DNA of 64,000 nucleotides, taken from contig NZ_LT605205.1 in NCBI RefSeq assembly GCF_900095135.1, positions 1,426,001 through 1,490,000 of the forward strand, given 5' to 3'. The position numbers and the translations under genes are program-made. Below the pieces are notes generated by a model that saw only the letters and a program-made list of their open reading frames with translations, did not search any database and had not been told where the DNA came from. Every line of letters begins with the position of its first letter. Position 1 is the first letter of the stretch. The DNA is from Proteiniphilum saccharofermentans. Its GTDB lineage: Bacteria; Bacteroidota; Bacteroidia; Bacteroidales; Dysgonomonadaceae. Below, in pieces: positions 36,142 through 45,574 of the stretch.

Positions 36142-38364
36142 ATGAATACGAAAAACAATCCTGACAACGAAAAATTACCTGTTAAAGAAGACCAAAATAA
36201 TAAAGACCTGCAGTCTGAACTCCCGAAAGAGGATTCAGCGGTAGAGATCCCTCAAACTGAGATTCCTGCTGTAGAAGAACCCGAAAAAGATGATCTGCCG
36301 GAAACGGGAGATATTGCTTCTGAAGAGGTAACCGGGGAAGAGTTGCCCGAAAGCAAAGGGCAAGAGGATGAGACGGAGCAAACTGTCGTCAAGAGCACGA
36401 ATTTGAATTTGGAAGAAGTTATTCCGGAAGAAAAAACTACACAAGAGAGTACTACCACAGAAGAAGTTATTGAGGAAGAAAAAGGCAGCGAAGAAAAAAC
36501 TGTAAAGGAACCGGAGCCGATAGATGTTAGCGAAGAGGCAACTGTTGAGGAAGAATCCACCATTGATTATGATTTGGATGACGGTAACGGTGTCCCGGAT
36601 TCAGAAGATGAAGAAGATGCTGATGAAGACTCGTTTGCAGATGATGTTTCCGTAACCTTGCTCCCCATTGAAGAGATCGTTCGTAACCTGCGTGATCTGT
36701 TGACCTCTGAGAGTCCTAAACGCAAGGATGTGGATGAATATAAAAATCAATTCTATCGTTCTTTGCGGAATGAAACAGAATCACAAAAACAGGAGTTCCT
36801 CTCAAAAGGAGGAGAAGAGATTGATTTCATAGGTAAAGAACCGGAAATCTATACCGAAGGAAAGGAATTAATCCAGAAAATAAAGGAAAAGCGGGCGGAT
36901 ATCCTCGCAAAAGAAGATGCCGAGAAAGAGAAAAATGTAGCCAGAAAACTGGCTATTATAGAACAGGTCAAAGTATTGACCGAGACCCAGGGGCAGGAGG
37001 ATTTTAATAAAATCTACCAAGAGTTCAAATCTCTTCAACAGGAGTGGAACGAGATTAAACTGATACCCCAGGAAAAGGTGAACGAATTATGGAAATCGTA
37101 TCAGCGTTATGTGGAGAAGTTCTATGACCTGGTGCGTATCAATAATGAGTTCAGGGAATATGATTTCAAGAAAAATCTGGAGATAAAGACTGAATTATGT
37201 GAAGCTGCGGAGAGACTCAATGATGAAACGGATATCGTTTCGGCTTTCCATCAGTTACAAAACCTGCATCAGGAATGGAGAGAGGTCGGACCTGTTTCCA
37301 GGAAGGAGAGGGAAGAGATATGGACCCGATTCAAAGAGGCTTCAACCCAAATCAATAAAAAATACCAGGCCCATTTTGAACAGTTAAGGGAAAAAGAAAA
37401 TGAAAACCTGGAATTAAAGACCGCGCTTTGTGAGAAACTCGAAGCAATTGATTACAGCCAGCTTAAATCAGTCAAAGATTGGAATAACAAAGTAAAAGAG
37501 GTTCTCGAAATACAATCGCAATGGCGCCAAATAGGATTTGTACCGAGAAAATGGAATACAAAGATATATAAACGTTATCGTGCTGCCTGTGATTTCTTTT
37601 TCAGGAGTAAAAACGAGTTCTACAAATCTCTTCGTGGGGAGATGGAAGAGAACCTCAAGAAAAAAACTGCTCTTTGTGAACGTGCTGAAGCCCTTAAGGA
37701 TAGCCAGGATTGGAAAAGTACGACAAGGGAAATGATTGAAATCCAGAAAGAGTGGAAAACTATTGGTATTGTTCCTCACAAATATGTCGATAGTATCTGG
37801 AAACGGTTTATCTCAGCTTGTGATTACTTTTTTGAACAAAAGAAATTGCACACTTCATCGCAATATGAACAGGAACAAAAGAATCTGAATGAGAAAAAAG
37901 CCATTATCGATAAAATAAATCAGCTGGATACCAGTCTTGAAACAGAAGAGGCATTGGCCCAGTTGCATGAGTTGATGGATAAATGGTATGAGATTGGGCA
38001 TGTGCCTTATAAGATGAAGGATCGTATTTATAAGGAGTTCTACGATGCGACCGAAGCCCAGTTCGACAGGTTGAATATTGGTAAGGCTGAGAGGAAACTG
38101 GAAGCTTATAAAAGCACGATTTCCGATATGGCACGATCCGACAACTCGAAAGGTCAACTTCTCAGGGAACGCGAAAAACTGGTACGCCAGTATGAGCGCA
38201 TAAAAAATGAATTGCAGACTTACGAAAACAATATCGGGTTCCTCTCGGTTTCTTCCAAAAAGGGAAATCACCTGTTGGACGACATGAATCAGAAGGTGGA
38301 AAAAATTAAATCAGAGTTGATCTTATTGGAGAAGAAAATCAGGGCAATCGAGGATGAATTGTAG
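36142..38364 (+). CDS. DUF349-repeat coiled-coil protein with acidic N-terminus
   Basis: 740 residues, cytoplasmic. The first ~180 are disordered and acidic (many E/D/P/T). From ~200 on, five or so repeats of the DUF349 type follow, each with a leucine-rich helix, CEAAE/CEKLE/CERAE and a QWRQIGFVPRK- or EWKTIGIVPHK-like block. It ends in a coiled coil (EKIKSELILLEKKIRAIEDEL). DUF349 proteins are conserved in Bacteroidota, and no defined function can be given from sequence. Well isolated, with its own promoter box and terminator. Confidence 0.88.
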   Translation: MNTKNNPDNEKLPVKEDQNNKDLQSELPKEDSAVEIPQTEIPAVEEPEKDDLPETGDIASEEVTGEELPESKGQEDETEQTVVKSTNLNLEEVIPEEKTTQESTTTEEVIEEEKGSEEKTVKEPEPIDVSEEATVEEESTIDYDLDDGNGVPDSEDEEDADEDSFADDVSVTLLPIEEIVRNLRDLLTSESPKRKDVDEYKNQFYRSLRNETESQKQEFLSKGGEEIDFIGKEPEIYTEGKELIQKIKEKRADILAKEDAEKEKNVARKLAIIEQVKVLTETQGQEDFNKIYQEFKSLQQEWNEIKLIPQEKVNELWKSYQRYVEKFYDLVRINNEFREYDFKKNLEIKTELCEAAERLNDETDIVSAFHQLQNLHQEWREVGPVSRKEREEIWTRFKEASTQINKKYQAHFEQLREKENENLELKTALCEKLEAIDYSQLKSVKDWNNKVKEVLEIQSQWRQIGFVPRKWNTKIYKRYRAACDFFFRSKNEFYKSLRGEMEENLKKKTALCERAEALKDSQDWKSTTREMIEIQKEWKTIGIVPHKYVDSIWKRFISACDYFFEQKKLHTSSQYEQEQKNLNEKKAIIDKINQLDTSLETEEALAQLHELMDKWYEIGHVPYKMKDRIYKEFYDATEAQFDRLNIGKAERKLEAYKSTISDMARSDNSKGQLLREREKLVRQYERIKNELQTYENNIGFLSVSSKKGNHLLDDMNQKVEKIKSELILLEKKIRAIEDEL

Positions 38365-38389
38365 CGATATATCCTAGAGAATAGTTAAG

Positions 38390-38419
38390 CGACCGGACAA
38401 TATATCCGGCCGTTTTTTT
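38390..38419 (+). terminator. Terminator after the DUF349 gene
   Basis: CGACCGGA / TCCGGCCG stem (one mismatch) followed by TTTTTTT. Confidence 0.85.
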
Positions 38420-38472
38420 ATATCTTTTATATGCCTGATTTTTATTGATCTGAGTATAAAATATATATCATT

Positions 38473-39492
38473 ATGAGAATAGATTTTTTGTTTTTTATTG
38501 TATTGCTCTTCTATTCGTTCCCTTCCTATGCAATCTTCCCGCAATCTCAAGTTATCCCGCAAGAAAAACAGATGATGTTTGGAGATACCTCACGTACCGG
38601 AGTGCCATTTTCCAAGGATCCCCATGTCGTTTATTTTGATGGGCGTTATTTGATGTATTATTCCATACCTCCGATGAAGGGAGCAGAAAATTCGGGGTGG
38701 AATATAGGGATTGCAGAAAGCGAAAACCTGATTACGTGGGAGAAAATTGGTGAAATTGTTCCCGACCCTGAAGCGGAGTATGAGAGAAACGGATTATGTG
38801 CTCCCGGTGCATTGGTAAGGGATGGGAAGGTGCATCTTTTCTATCAGACTTATGGAAACGGACGCAATGATGCTATTTGTCATGCTTTTTCGGAAGATGG
38901 CATCTGTTTTGAGCGAAACCGGACAAACCCGGTTTTCAAGGCTGAAGGTGATTGGAATTGCGGCCGTGCAATCGATGCGGAAGTATATGAATTCAAAGGG
39001 CAATACTTCCTCTATTTTGCCACGCGTGATCCGGATTTTAAAATACAGATGTTGGGAGTGGCTGTAGCTCCGAAAGAGACAAACTTCAACAGGGAAGATT
39101 GGAAGCAGCCTCTTAATGCTCCTATTTTGTATCCACAATTGGATTGGGAGGGTGAATGTATAGAAGGAGCTTCCGTTACCATCCAAAATGGCAGAATGTA
39201 TATGTTTTATGCCGGGGCTTACAATAACTGGCCCCAACAAGTAGGTGTAGCGGTTAGTGACGATGGGCTCACATGGCAAAGAGTGTTCGATGATCCATTC
39301 CTTCCTAATGGAAAACCAGGGGAATGGAATGAGAGTGAATCGGGCCATCCCCATATATTTACAGATGCTGATGGAAGAACATACTTGTTTTTCCAGGGAA
39401 ATAATGATAAAGGGAAAAGTTGGTATATTTCAAACAAAGAGGTTTTTTGGAAGGATGGCTTACCATCACTGGTTAACCGATCAGGTCAGTAA
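38473..39492 (+). CDS. Secreted five-bladed-propeller glycosidase (GH43-like)
   Basis: 339 residues with a signal peptide (cleavage near SYA). Repeated propeller blades are visible: FSKDPHVVYFDGRYLMYYS, NGLCAPGALVRDGKVHLFYQTYG, RAIDAEVYEFKGQYFLYFATRD, ECIEGASVTIQNGRMYMFYAGAY and SGHPHIFTDADGRTYLFFQGN. These place acidic residues (D in SKDPH, D/E in AIDAEV and CIEGA) at blade starts, as in GH43/GH32-fold enzymes. It is the first gene of the polysaccharide locus, though a terminator separates it from susC. Family beyond clan level is uncertain. Confidence 0.75.
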   Translation: MRIDFLFFIVLLFYSFPSYAIFPQSQVIPQEKQMMFGDTSRTGVPFSKDPHVVYFDGRYLMYYSIPPMKGAENSGWNIGIAESENLITWEKIGEIVPDPEAEYERNGLCAPGALVRDGKVHLFYQTYGNGRNDAICHAFSEDGICFERNRTNPVFKAEGDWNCGRAIDAEVYEFKGQYFLYFATRDPDFKIQMLGVAVAPKETNFNREDWKQPLNAPILYPQLDWEGECIEGASVTIQNGRMYMFYAGAYNNWPQQVGVAVSDDGLTWQRVFDDPFLPNGKPGEWNESESGHPHIFTDADGRTYLFFQGNNDKGKSWYISNKEVFWKDGLPSLVNRSGQ

Positions 39493-39874
39493 ATTTGCTA
39501 CGGTATTTTCAGGTATAATCAGGAGATCAAAGAGGAATAACCCTTTATTGATCTCCTGATTTTTTTTGTTTACCTAATCTGCTGTTATGTTAATTTGATA
39601 TATTTTACTTCTCCCTAACGGGATATTAGTCAATAGCATATAAAATTATGATAAATTTTTAATACATTTTGAGACGATTATGACATGACAAGTGTAAAGA
39701 AGAAAGTTCTTTTGCTAATATAATAATTGCAAAAAATGAGAGGCGAGGCATTAATCTATTCCACCCGGAGGAAATACATTTATTCCTTTTAACAATAGAG
39801 GCGATAAGCGTCTGATTAGCACTTATTTTTATAAATCTTTTTTACTTAATTTATAATCTAAACAAAATGTGAGA
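39493..39874. other. Long leader region upstream of susC
   Basis: After the terminator at 39517-39568 there is about 300 nt of AT-rich DNA without a gene. This is where the hybrid two-component regulator would be expected to bind. I could not pick out a convincing operator repeat. GGAGG at 39766-39775 is not next to a start codon. Confidence 0.5.
39517..39568 (+). terminator. Terminator after the first propeller glycosidase
   Basis: AATCAGGAGATCAA pairs with TTGATCTCCTGATT, followed by TTTTTT. Confidence 0.88.
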
Positions 39875-42800
39875 ATGAAAAAACAAATTTTCAATTTATC
39901 GAAAGGGGTCTTGTCCGTACTGTTGTGGACATTATCCTTATGTTTGTATGCACAGGGAATTACCGTAAGAGGTGTGGTTACTGATACCCAAGGAGAACCA
40001 CTGGTCGGCGTAACGGTGCAGGTAGAAGGCACATCTACCGGAACCGTTACGGATATGGACGGTAATTTTGTCCTGCAAAATGTACCTTCAAATGCAACCT
40101 TGGAAGTATCGTATGTGGGAATGACAACGCAGGTTGTTTCTCTTAATGGAAGAACATCCGTAAGGATTACATTGGACGAAGATGCAGAACTGTTGGAAGA
40201 AGTGGTAGTCATCGGTTACCAGACAATCCGTAAGGCTGACCTGACAGGATCTGTTTCCGTATTTAATCCTGACGAGATGAAAAATACGATCGTAACCGGT
40301 ACGGTGGGTGACGCATTGGGTACTCTTCCCGGGGTAACCGTACGTACTGCCGGTGCACCGGGTAGGGAAGGAAAAGTGGAAATTCGTGGTACGGGTACAT
40401 TTGGAAATAGTACTCCACTGTATGTTGTCGATGGGGTTGTCTCCGGTGCAAACCGGGATTTCAATTTTAACGATATTGAAAGTATTCAGGTATTGAAAGA
40501 TGCATCAGCAGCAGCTATTTACGGATCAAGAGCCGGTAACGGGGTAATTATTATTACCACCAAACAGGGGAAGGAAGGTAAAATGAAGATTGATGTATCT
40601 TCGCGTGCCACCATGCAATGGTTACCCAGATACAACCTCACGAACCGGGATCAATGGATTGAGTTGAACGACCTGGCTTTTGCCAATGCAGGACGGCAGC
40701 CGGCCAACCATTTCGATGGAAATACCGACTGGCAGGAAGAGGTATTTAAGACCGGTATCGTACAGGATCACAATATATCTTTCTCGGGGGGTAATAGCGG
40801 TAGCCGCTATTTTATTTCAGGTAACTACCAGCACAATTCCGGGACAACTATTGGGACCCAAAGCGAACGTTTTACTTTGCGGTCAAATACCTCGGCTACA
40901 CGTGATTTTGGGGACAATGTTACGTTCCGTATCGGGGAAAATATTACGTTAAGCCATTTTGCTGTAGATGAACTGAATACGAATCCTATTGTCGATGTAT
41001 ATCGTATGCTCCCCACCATTCCTGTTTATGATGAGAACAATGCAGCCAGGGGTGGATATGGTTACGGTGATGGAAGCAGGGATGTTACTTTTGGAACAAA
41101 TCCTTTTGCAAAGGAAGATTTTGAAGATACCAAAAACAGCAACTTACGCGTCAGGGGAAATCTCTTCACTGAACTTGAATTGCTGAAAGCCTTGAAATAC
41201 AGGTTTAATCTCGGATTTGATTTCAGTAATGACAGACATTCTTATTTACGGAAAGAAGGCTATTGGACATACAACCAACCCTATGACCCTTCTTCTTTAA
41301 ATAAAAACCAGGCTCAATACCAGGGATTGGTATTTGATAATACGCTGGAGTATAACAAAAAAATTGGCAAACACGATATCTCTGCGGTATTGGGTACAAG
41401 CTATTTTACTTCCACCTATGAGCAAATCTGGGGAACAAAGAACGATGTGTTGATGACGAGCGATGGTCGCTATTTTGATACGCTTGATGCAGCGCTTTCA
41501 AATCCAAAGACAGGAAATTACAGGGACTTACAGAAATTATTTTCGGTATTCGGCCGTGTAAACTATAACTACGACGAAAGGTATCTGTTGAGCTTCACTA
41601 TGCGTCGCGACGAGTCTTCTAAATTTTCGCCTGACAACAGGGTAGGATATTTTCCTTCCGTATCGGCAGGGTGGAGGATCAGTAATGAAGATTTCTTTGA
41701 ATCTTCCTGGATAGACGATCTGAAGATAAGGGCCAACTACGGGGTGTTGGGTAATTCAAATATCGGTGTATGGGATTGGGTGTCATTTATTACCACATTC
41801 CCTCAGGCTGTCTTCGGAACAGGCCAGAATGTACACACCGGTATGACGCAGATCAGACTGGCAAATAATGACTTAAAGTGGGAAAGGCTGACTCAGTTGA
41901 ATGTCGGATTCGATGCCATGTTGCTTAATAACAGGTTGAATCTTGCAGTAGATTACTTCCTGAAAGAAACAAAGGATGTACTGGCTCCTATGCAGATACT
42001 GATGGTGACCGGCAATAACGGTGGAAATCCTTATGTGAATGCTGTTACCCTGCAGAATACCGGTGTGGAACTTTCTGCTACCTGGCGCGACAGGATAAAT
42101 AGCGATTTTGGTTATAGCATTAATGTAAACGGTTCTTTCCTGAAGAATAAGATCACGGAGATTGCCTATAATTTGAAACAATTCACTCAATGGGATACGA
42201 AATCTCTTCCTGGAGAGCCGATAGGTGAATGGTATCTGATCAAAACAGACGGATTATTCCGTACCCAGGAAGAAGTATATGTCCATACCAATAGTGAAGG
42301 GAAAATCATTCAACCCGATGCCAAACCCGGTGATGTGAAGTATATAGACTACAATGATGACGGAATAATAACCGATGACGACAGACAGCACTGTGGATCT
42401 ACCATTCCGAAATTCGAGTTAGGCATGAATCTTGGTTTTGAATACAAAAACTTCGATCTTCAAATCCAGATGGGAGGCGCATTCGGACATAAATCGTTCA
42501 ATGGCCCGAGAAGCGCGTTCGACCGTTTTGATGACAATTCGAATTACCGCGTGAGTTACGACCCATGGACTCCGGAAAACCCGAATGCCAAAGATCCACG
42601 TCCCATTTATGCTGATTCCCGTAATGTGCGAGGCAATCAGGATCGCTGGTTAGAGAACGGAAGCTATCTCAAAGTAAAACAGATGGCGTTGGGATATAAC
42701 CTGCCGAAATCAATGCTTGGCAGTACGTTCAGTAATATTCGTGTATATGTAAATGCACAGAATCTGATCACATTTACTTCTTATACGGGATTGGATCCTG

Positions 42801-42895
42801 AGTTCCTCAATACCAATATCTGGGATCGCAGCTATGATGGCGGATATTTCCCAAATCCCTACGGAGTAACTTTTGGAGCACAAATATCATTCTAA
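39875..42895 (+). CDS. susC: SusC-like TonB-dependent glycan transporter
   Basis: Outer-membrane channel of a SusCD glycan importer, 1006 residues from the ATG at 39875 (an in-frame GTG lies 6 nt upstream). Signal peptide, then a carboxypeptidase-regulatory-like domain (VRGVVTDTQGEPLVGVTVQVEGTSTGT). The SusC TonB-box region LLEEVVVIGYQTIRKADLTGSV is followed by plug motifs EIRGTGTFGNSTPLYVVDGV and IESIQVLKDASAAAIYGSRAGNGVIIITT. The barrel ends YGVTFGAQISF. susD follows after 20 nt. Confidence 0.95.
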   Translation: MKKQIFNLSKGVLSVLLWTLSLCLYAQGITVRGVVTDTQGEPLVGVTVQVEGTSTGTVTDMDGNFVLQNVPSNATLEVSYVGMTTQVVSLNGRTSVRITLDEDAELLEEVVVIGYQTIRKADLTGSVSVFNPDEMKNTIVTGTVGDALGTLPGVTVRTAGAPGREGKVEIRGTGTFGNSTPLYVVDGVVSGANRDFNFNDIESIQVLKDASAAAIYGSRAGNGVIIITTKQGKEGKMKIDVSSRATMQWLPRYNLTNRDQWIELNDLAFANAGRQPANHFDGNTDWQEEVFKTGIVQDHNISFSGGNSGSRYFISGNYQHNSGTTIGTQSERFTLRSNTSATRDFGDNVTFRIGENITLSHFAVDELNTNPIVDVYRMLPTIPVYDENNAARGGYGYGDGSRDVTFGTNPFAKEDFEDTKNSNLRVRGNLFTELELLKALKYRFNLGFDFSNDRHSYLRKEGYWTYNQPYDPSSLNKNQAQYQGLVFDNTLEYNKKIGKHDISAVLGTSYFTSTYEQIWGTKNDVLMTSDGRYFDTLDAALSNPKTGNYRDLQKLFSVFGRVNYNYDERYLLSFTMRRDESSKFSPDNRVGYFPSVSAGWRISNEDFFESSWIDDLKIRANYGVLGNSNIGVWDWVSFITTFPQAVFGTGQNVHTGMTQIRLANNDLKWERLTQLNVGFDAMLLNNRLNLAVDYFLKETKDVLAPMQILMVTGNNGGNPYVNAVTLQNTGVELSATWRDRINSDFGYSINVNGSFLKNKITEIAYNLKQFTQWDTKSLPGEPIGEWYLIKTDGLFRTQEEVYVHTNSEGKIIQPDAKPGDVKYIDYNDDGIITDDDRQHCGSTIPKFELGMNLGFEYKNFDLQIQMGGAFGHKSFNGPRSAFDRFDDNSNYRVSYDPWTPENPNAKDPRPIYADSRNVRGNQDRWLENGSYLKVKQMALGYNLPKSMLGSTFSNIRVYVNAQNLITFTSYTGLDPEFLNTNIWDRSYDGGYFPNPYGVTFGAQISF

Positions 42896-42915
42896 CCCTC
42901 AGAAAACTTATTACA

Positions 42916-44481
42916 ATGAAAAGAATCATATATTTATTATTTGCTGTTTTCTTGTTAAATGCTTGTGATGTGACTGTGGAGAATCCGAATACCATCACTA
43001 CGGCAACATTCTGGAAAACGGAGACCGATGCACAATACGGCATCAATGCAGTGTACAATATGTTTTATAAACCGGGAACATATAGCCGGTGGATATGGTT
43101 CCGGCTGGATCTTACCTCGGATGAAGGGTTTAGTCAAAGTCCCTGGGCAGAATTGAAAGAATGGACCGATTTCAGGTATAATAACTACAATTTCTGGGAA
43201 GGCAACGCCTGGACATACAGGGACTGCTACGAAGCAATATTCCGGGCCAATCAGGTATTGTATTTTGTACCTGACATAACGTTTGCCGACGAAAATGAAA
43301 AAAACAGGATTCTTAGCCAGGCATACTTTCTGAGGGGTCTTTACTATTATAATCTCGCTTTGTTATGGGGAGGTGATAATAAGAGTCTGGCTATCGTACT
43401 CGAACCGTCTACTCCAGGGATGCAACCCGAAGGGCATACTGGTTCCGAAGTATATCAACAGGCTATAAGTGATTTTACTGAAGCGCAGAAATTTTTACCG
43501 GAAGAGTGGGACGATGCCAATAAGGGACGCGCAACAAAAGGAGCGGCATTGGCTTTCAGGGCAAAATGTTATATGCAACTGCACCAATGGAATGAAGCCA
43601 AGAATGATTTACAATGGTTAGTGGAAGGTGAAGGCCAGAAGTACTACGATCTTACCGCCAATTATGCCGATAATTTCAGGAGAGACACTGAAAATAATAG
43701 AGAGTCTGTATTTGAGATTCAATATTCCGATGTGAATAAGGCGCCCGCAGGTGATGGTGACTTTGATGTAAATCCCAATCTGGGATTGAATCGCGGACAA
43801 TTTTTCGCTCCTCCCGGAATAGGATGGACGGATGGTGAAATACGCCCGTGGCTCGTTGCCGAATTCAAAAAAGAGAAAAATCTGAATGATGGGTACGATA
43901 TCCGTTTGAGGCATACTGCATTTTACAGTGAGCAACATCTGGATTTTCCTGATAACGAACGGATATATGGTGAGGTCAGCAACGAAGCAACGTGGAACAG
44001 GGACAACTGGAAAGGGCGTGTGTTTTACCGGAAATACAGTTCGGAGCATTATCGTGATTTTGATGATTATCATAATCCCACTAATGTAAGGCTTGTACGG
44101 TTTGCAGACGTATTGTTGATGTATGCAGAGTGTATCGTTCAATCGGGAGGAAGTGTCTCTGATGCTGTTGCACATGTCAACCGGGTAAGGGCAAGGGTGA
44201 ATATGCCGGCACTTGCTGTAAACCACGCTGCTGCGACTTCCGATAAAGATGCTTTCCTGAAGCGTTTGCAGATGGAAAGAGCACTTGAGTTGGCCACGGA
44301 AGGTCAACGCTGGGCCGATATCAAACGTTGGGGATTGGTCGACAGCCAGGCCGGCATAGACGAACTGAAATCGCGTGATTCCGATTTCAACAATTTCGTG
44401 ATCGGCCGTCATAGCCGTCTGCCTATCCCGTCTGATGAAGTGAGTAATAATCCCAATATTGAACAAAATCCTAATTATTAA
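42916..44481 (+). CDS. susD: SusD-like glycan-binding lipoprotein
   Basis: Surface lipoprotein lid of the SusC channel. 521 residues with lipobox LLNAC (cysteine 17). SusD/RagB features: TATFWKTETDAQYGINAVYN, the TPR-like EKNRILSQAYFLRGLYYYNLALLWG, and the C-terminal FADVLLMYAECIVQSGG...VNRVRARVNMPAL...LQMERALELATEGQRWADIKRWG. A terminator follows, so later genes of the locus need read-through or their own promoters. Confidence 0.95.
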   Translation: MKRIIYLLFAVFLLNACDVTVENPNTITTATFWKTETDAQYGINAVYNMFYKPGTYSRWIWFRLDLTSDEGFSQSPWAELKEWTDFRYNNYNFWEGNAWTYRDCYEAIFRANQVLYFVPDITFADENEKNRILSQAYFLRGLYYYNLALLWGGDNKSLAIVLEPSTPGMQPEGHTGSEVYQQAISDFTEAQKFLPEEWDDANKGRATKGAALAFRAKCYMQLHQWNEAKNDLQWLVEGEGQKYYDLTANYADNFRRDTENNRESVFEIQYSDVNKAPAGDGDFDVNPNLGLNRGQFFAPPGIGWTDGEIRPWLVAEFKKEKNLNDGYDIRLRHTAFYSEQHLDFPDNERIYGEVSNEATWNRDNWKGRVFYRKYSSEHYRDFDDYHNPTNVRLVRFADVLLMYAECIVQSGGSVSDAVAHVNRVRARVNMPALAVNHAAATSDKDAFLKRLQMERALELATEGQRWADIKRWGLVDSQAGIDELKSRDSDFNNFVIGRHSRLPIPSDEVSNNPNIEQNPNY

Positions 44482-44490
44482 ATTAATGAT

Positions 44491-44527
44491 AAACCTTCCT
44501 GGCTTTCGGGTCAGGAAGGTTTTTTTA
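44491..44527 (+). terminator. Terminator between susD and the GH43 lipoprotein
   Basis: AAACCTTCCTG / CAGGAAGGTTT stem with ~13-nt loop, followed by TTTT. It lies 14 nt before the next start, so it may attenuate more than stop. Confidence 0.85.
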
Positions 44528-44540
44528 AATTACAATAGAG

Positions 44541-45494
44541 ATGAAAAAATACCGGTATCTGCTGTTTATATGTTTGTTTGTCGTAGTGTCGTCCTGTAAA
44601 GGAGCTGATAAACCGGAAGAGACTATCCATAATCCAGTCCCCGTGAGATTGGCCGATCCGTTCATTATGTTATACGATGATGTCTATTATGCTTACGGCA
44701 CCAATGCGAATGACGGAATTGAAGTATATACATCGGATGATTTGAAAGAATGGAAAAAAGCACCGGAACTGGCACTGCACAAAGATAATTCATACGGTGA
44801 CAGATGGTTTTGGGCACCGGAAGTGTATTATGTCAACGGAAAGTTTTACATGTATTACTCCGCTGAGGAACATATTTGTGTTGCGGTGGCAGACTCTCCG
44901 TTCGGCCCCTTTAAACAGCCTGTTCAAAAACCGATGATCGAAGGTGAAAAAACGATTGATAATTCGTTGTTTATTGATGATGATGGTAAACCCTATCTGT
45001 TTTTCGACCGTTTCAATGACGGATTAAATATCTGGGTTGCTGAATTAGAAGAGGATCTGATGACCATAAAAACGGAAACATTGCATCCCTGTATTCATGT
45101 TTCTCAGGAGTGGGAACAGGTCTGGCCCCGGGTCAATGAAGGAGCTTTTATTGTGAAACACAATGGAATATACTATATGACCTACTCTGCAAACAGTTAT
45201 GAAAGCCAATTCTACGGTATCGGCTGTGCCACCGCGACAGATATTTTCGGTGAATGGACAAAATATCCGGACAATCCCCTCTTGCAAAAACCAGGAGATC
45301 TGGTTGGGGTAGGGCATAGCGCTATGTTCCGGGATAAACAGGGTGATTTACGTATTGTTTTCCATGCACATCATGATGATAAGAATATTCATCCGAGGGC
45401 AATGTATATCGCAAGAGCCGGATTTAAAAAGGTCGATGGCGTGGATAAGATGTATATTGAAGAACAATACGATACGCCGGTGATGGCTGAATAA
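44541..45494 (+). CDS. GH43-family lipoprotein
   Basis: 317 residues, lipobox VVSSC (cysteine 19). Five-bladed propeller with the GH43 triad in order: base aspartate in RLADPFIMLYDDVYYAYG, pKa-modulating aspartate in TIDNSLFIDDDGKPYLFFDR and acid glutamate in RVNEGAFIVKHNGIYYMTYS. FWAPEVYYVNGKFYMYYS is also diagnostic. GH43 members act on arabinosides, xylosides or galactans; the linkage cannot be read from sequence. It is 60 nt downstream of susD. Confidence 0.9.
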   Translation: MKKYRYLLFICLFVVVSSCKGADKPEETIHNPVPVRLADPFIMLYDDVYYAYGTNANDGIEVYTSDDLKEWKKAPELALHKDNSYGDRWFWAPEVYYVNGKFYMYYSAEEHICVAVADSPFGPFKQPVQKPMIEGEKTIDNSLFIDDDGKPYLFFDRFNDGLNIWVAELEEDLMTIKTETLHPCIHVSQEWEQVWPRVNEGAFIVKHNGIYYMTYSANSYESQFYGIGCATATDIFGEWTKYPDNPLLQKPGDLVGVGHSAMFRDKQGDLRIVFHAHHDDKNIHPRAMYIARAGFKKVDGVDKMYIEEQYDTPVMAE

Positions 45495-45574
45495 AAATAT
45501 TTCCTTATCTTGTTGTCGGAAAATTGCTGGATGCTTTCCGGAATATATGACAGGTGGTTTGTGCTTTTGGTTCA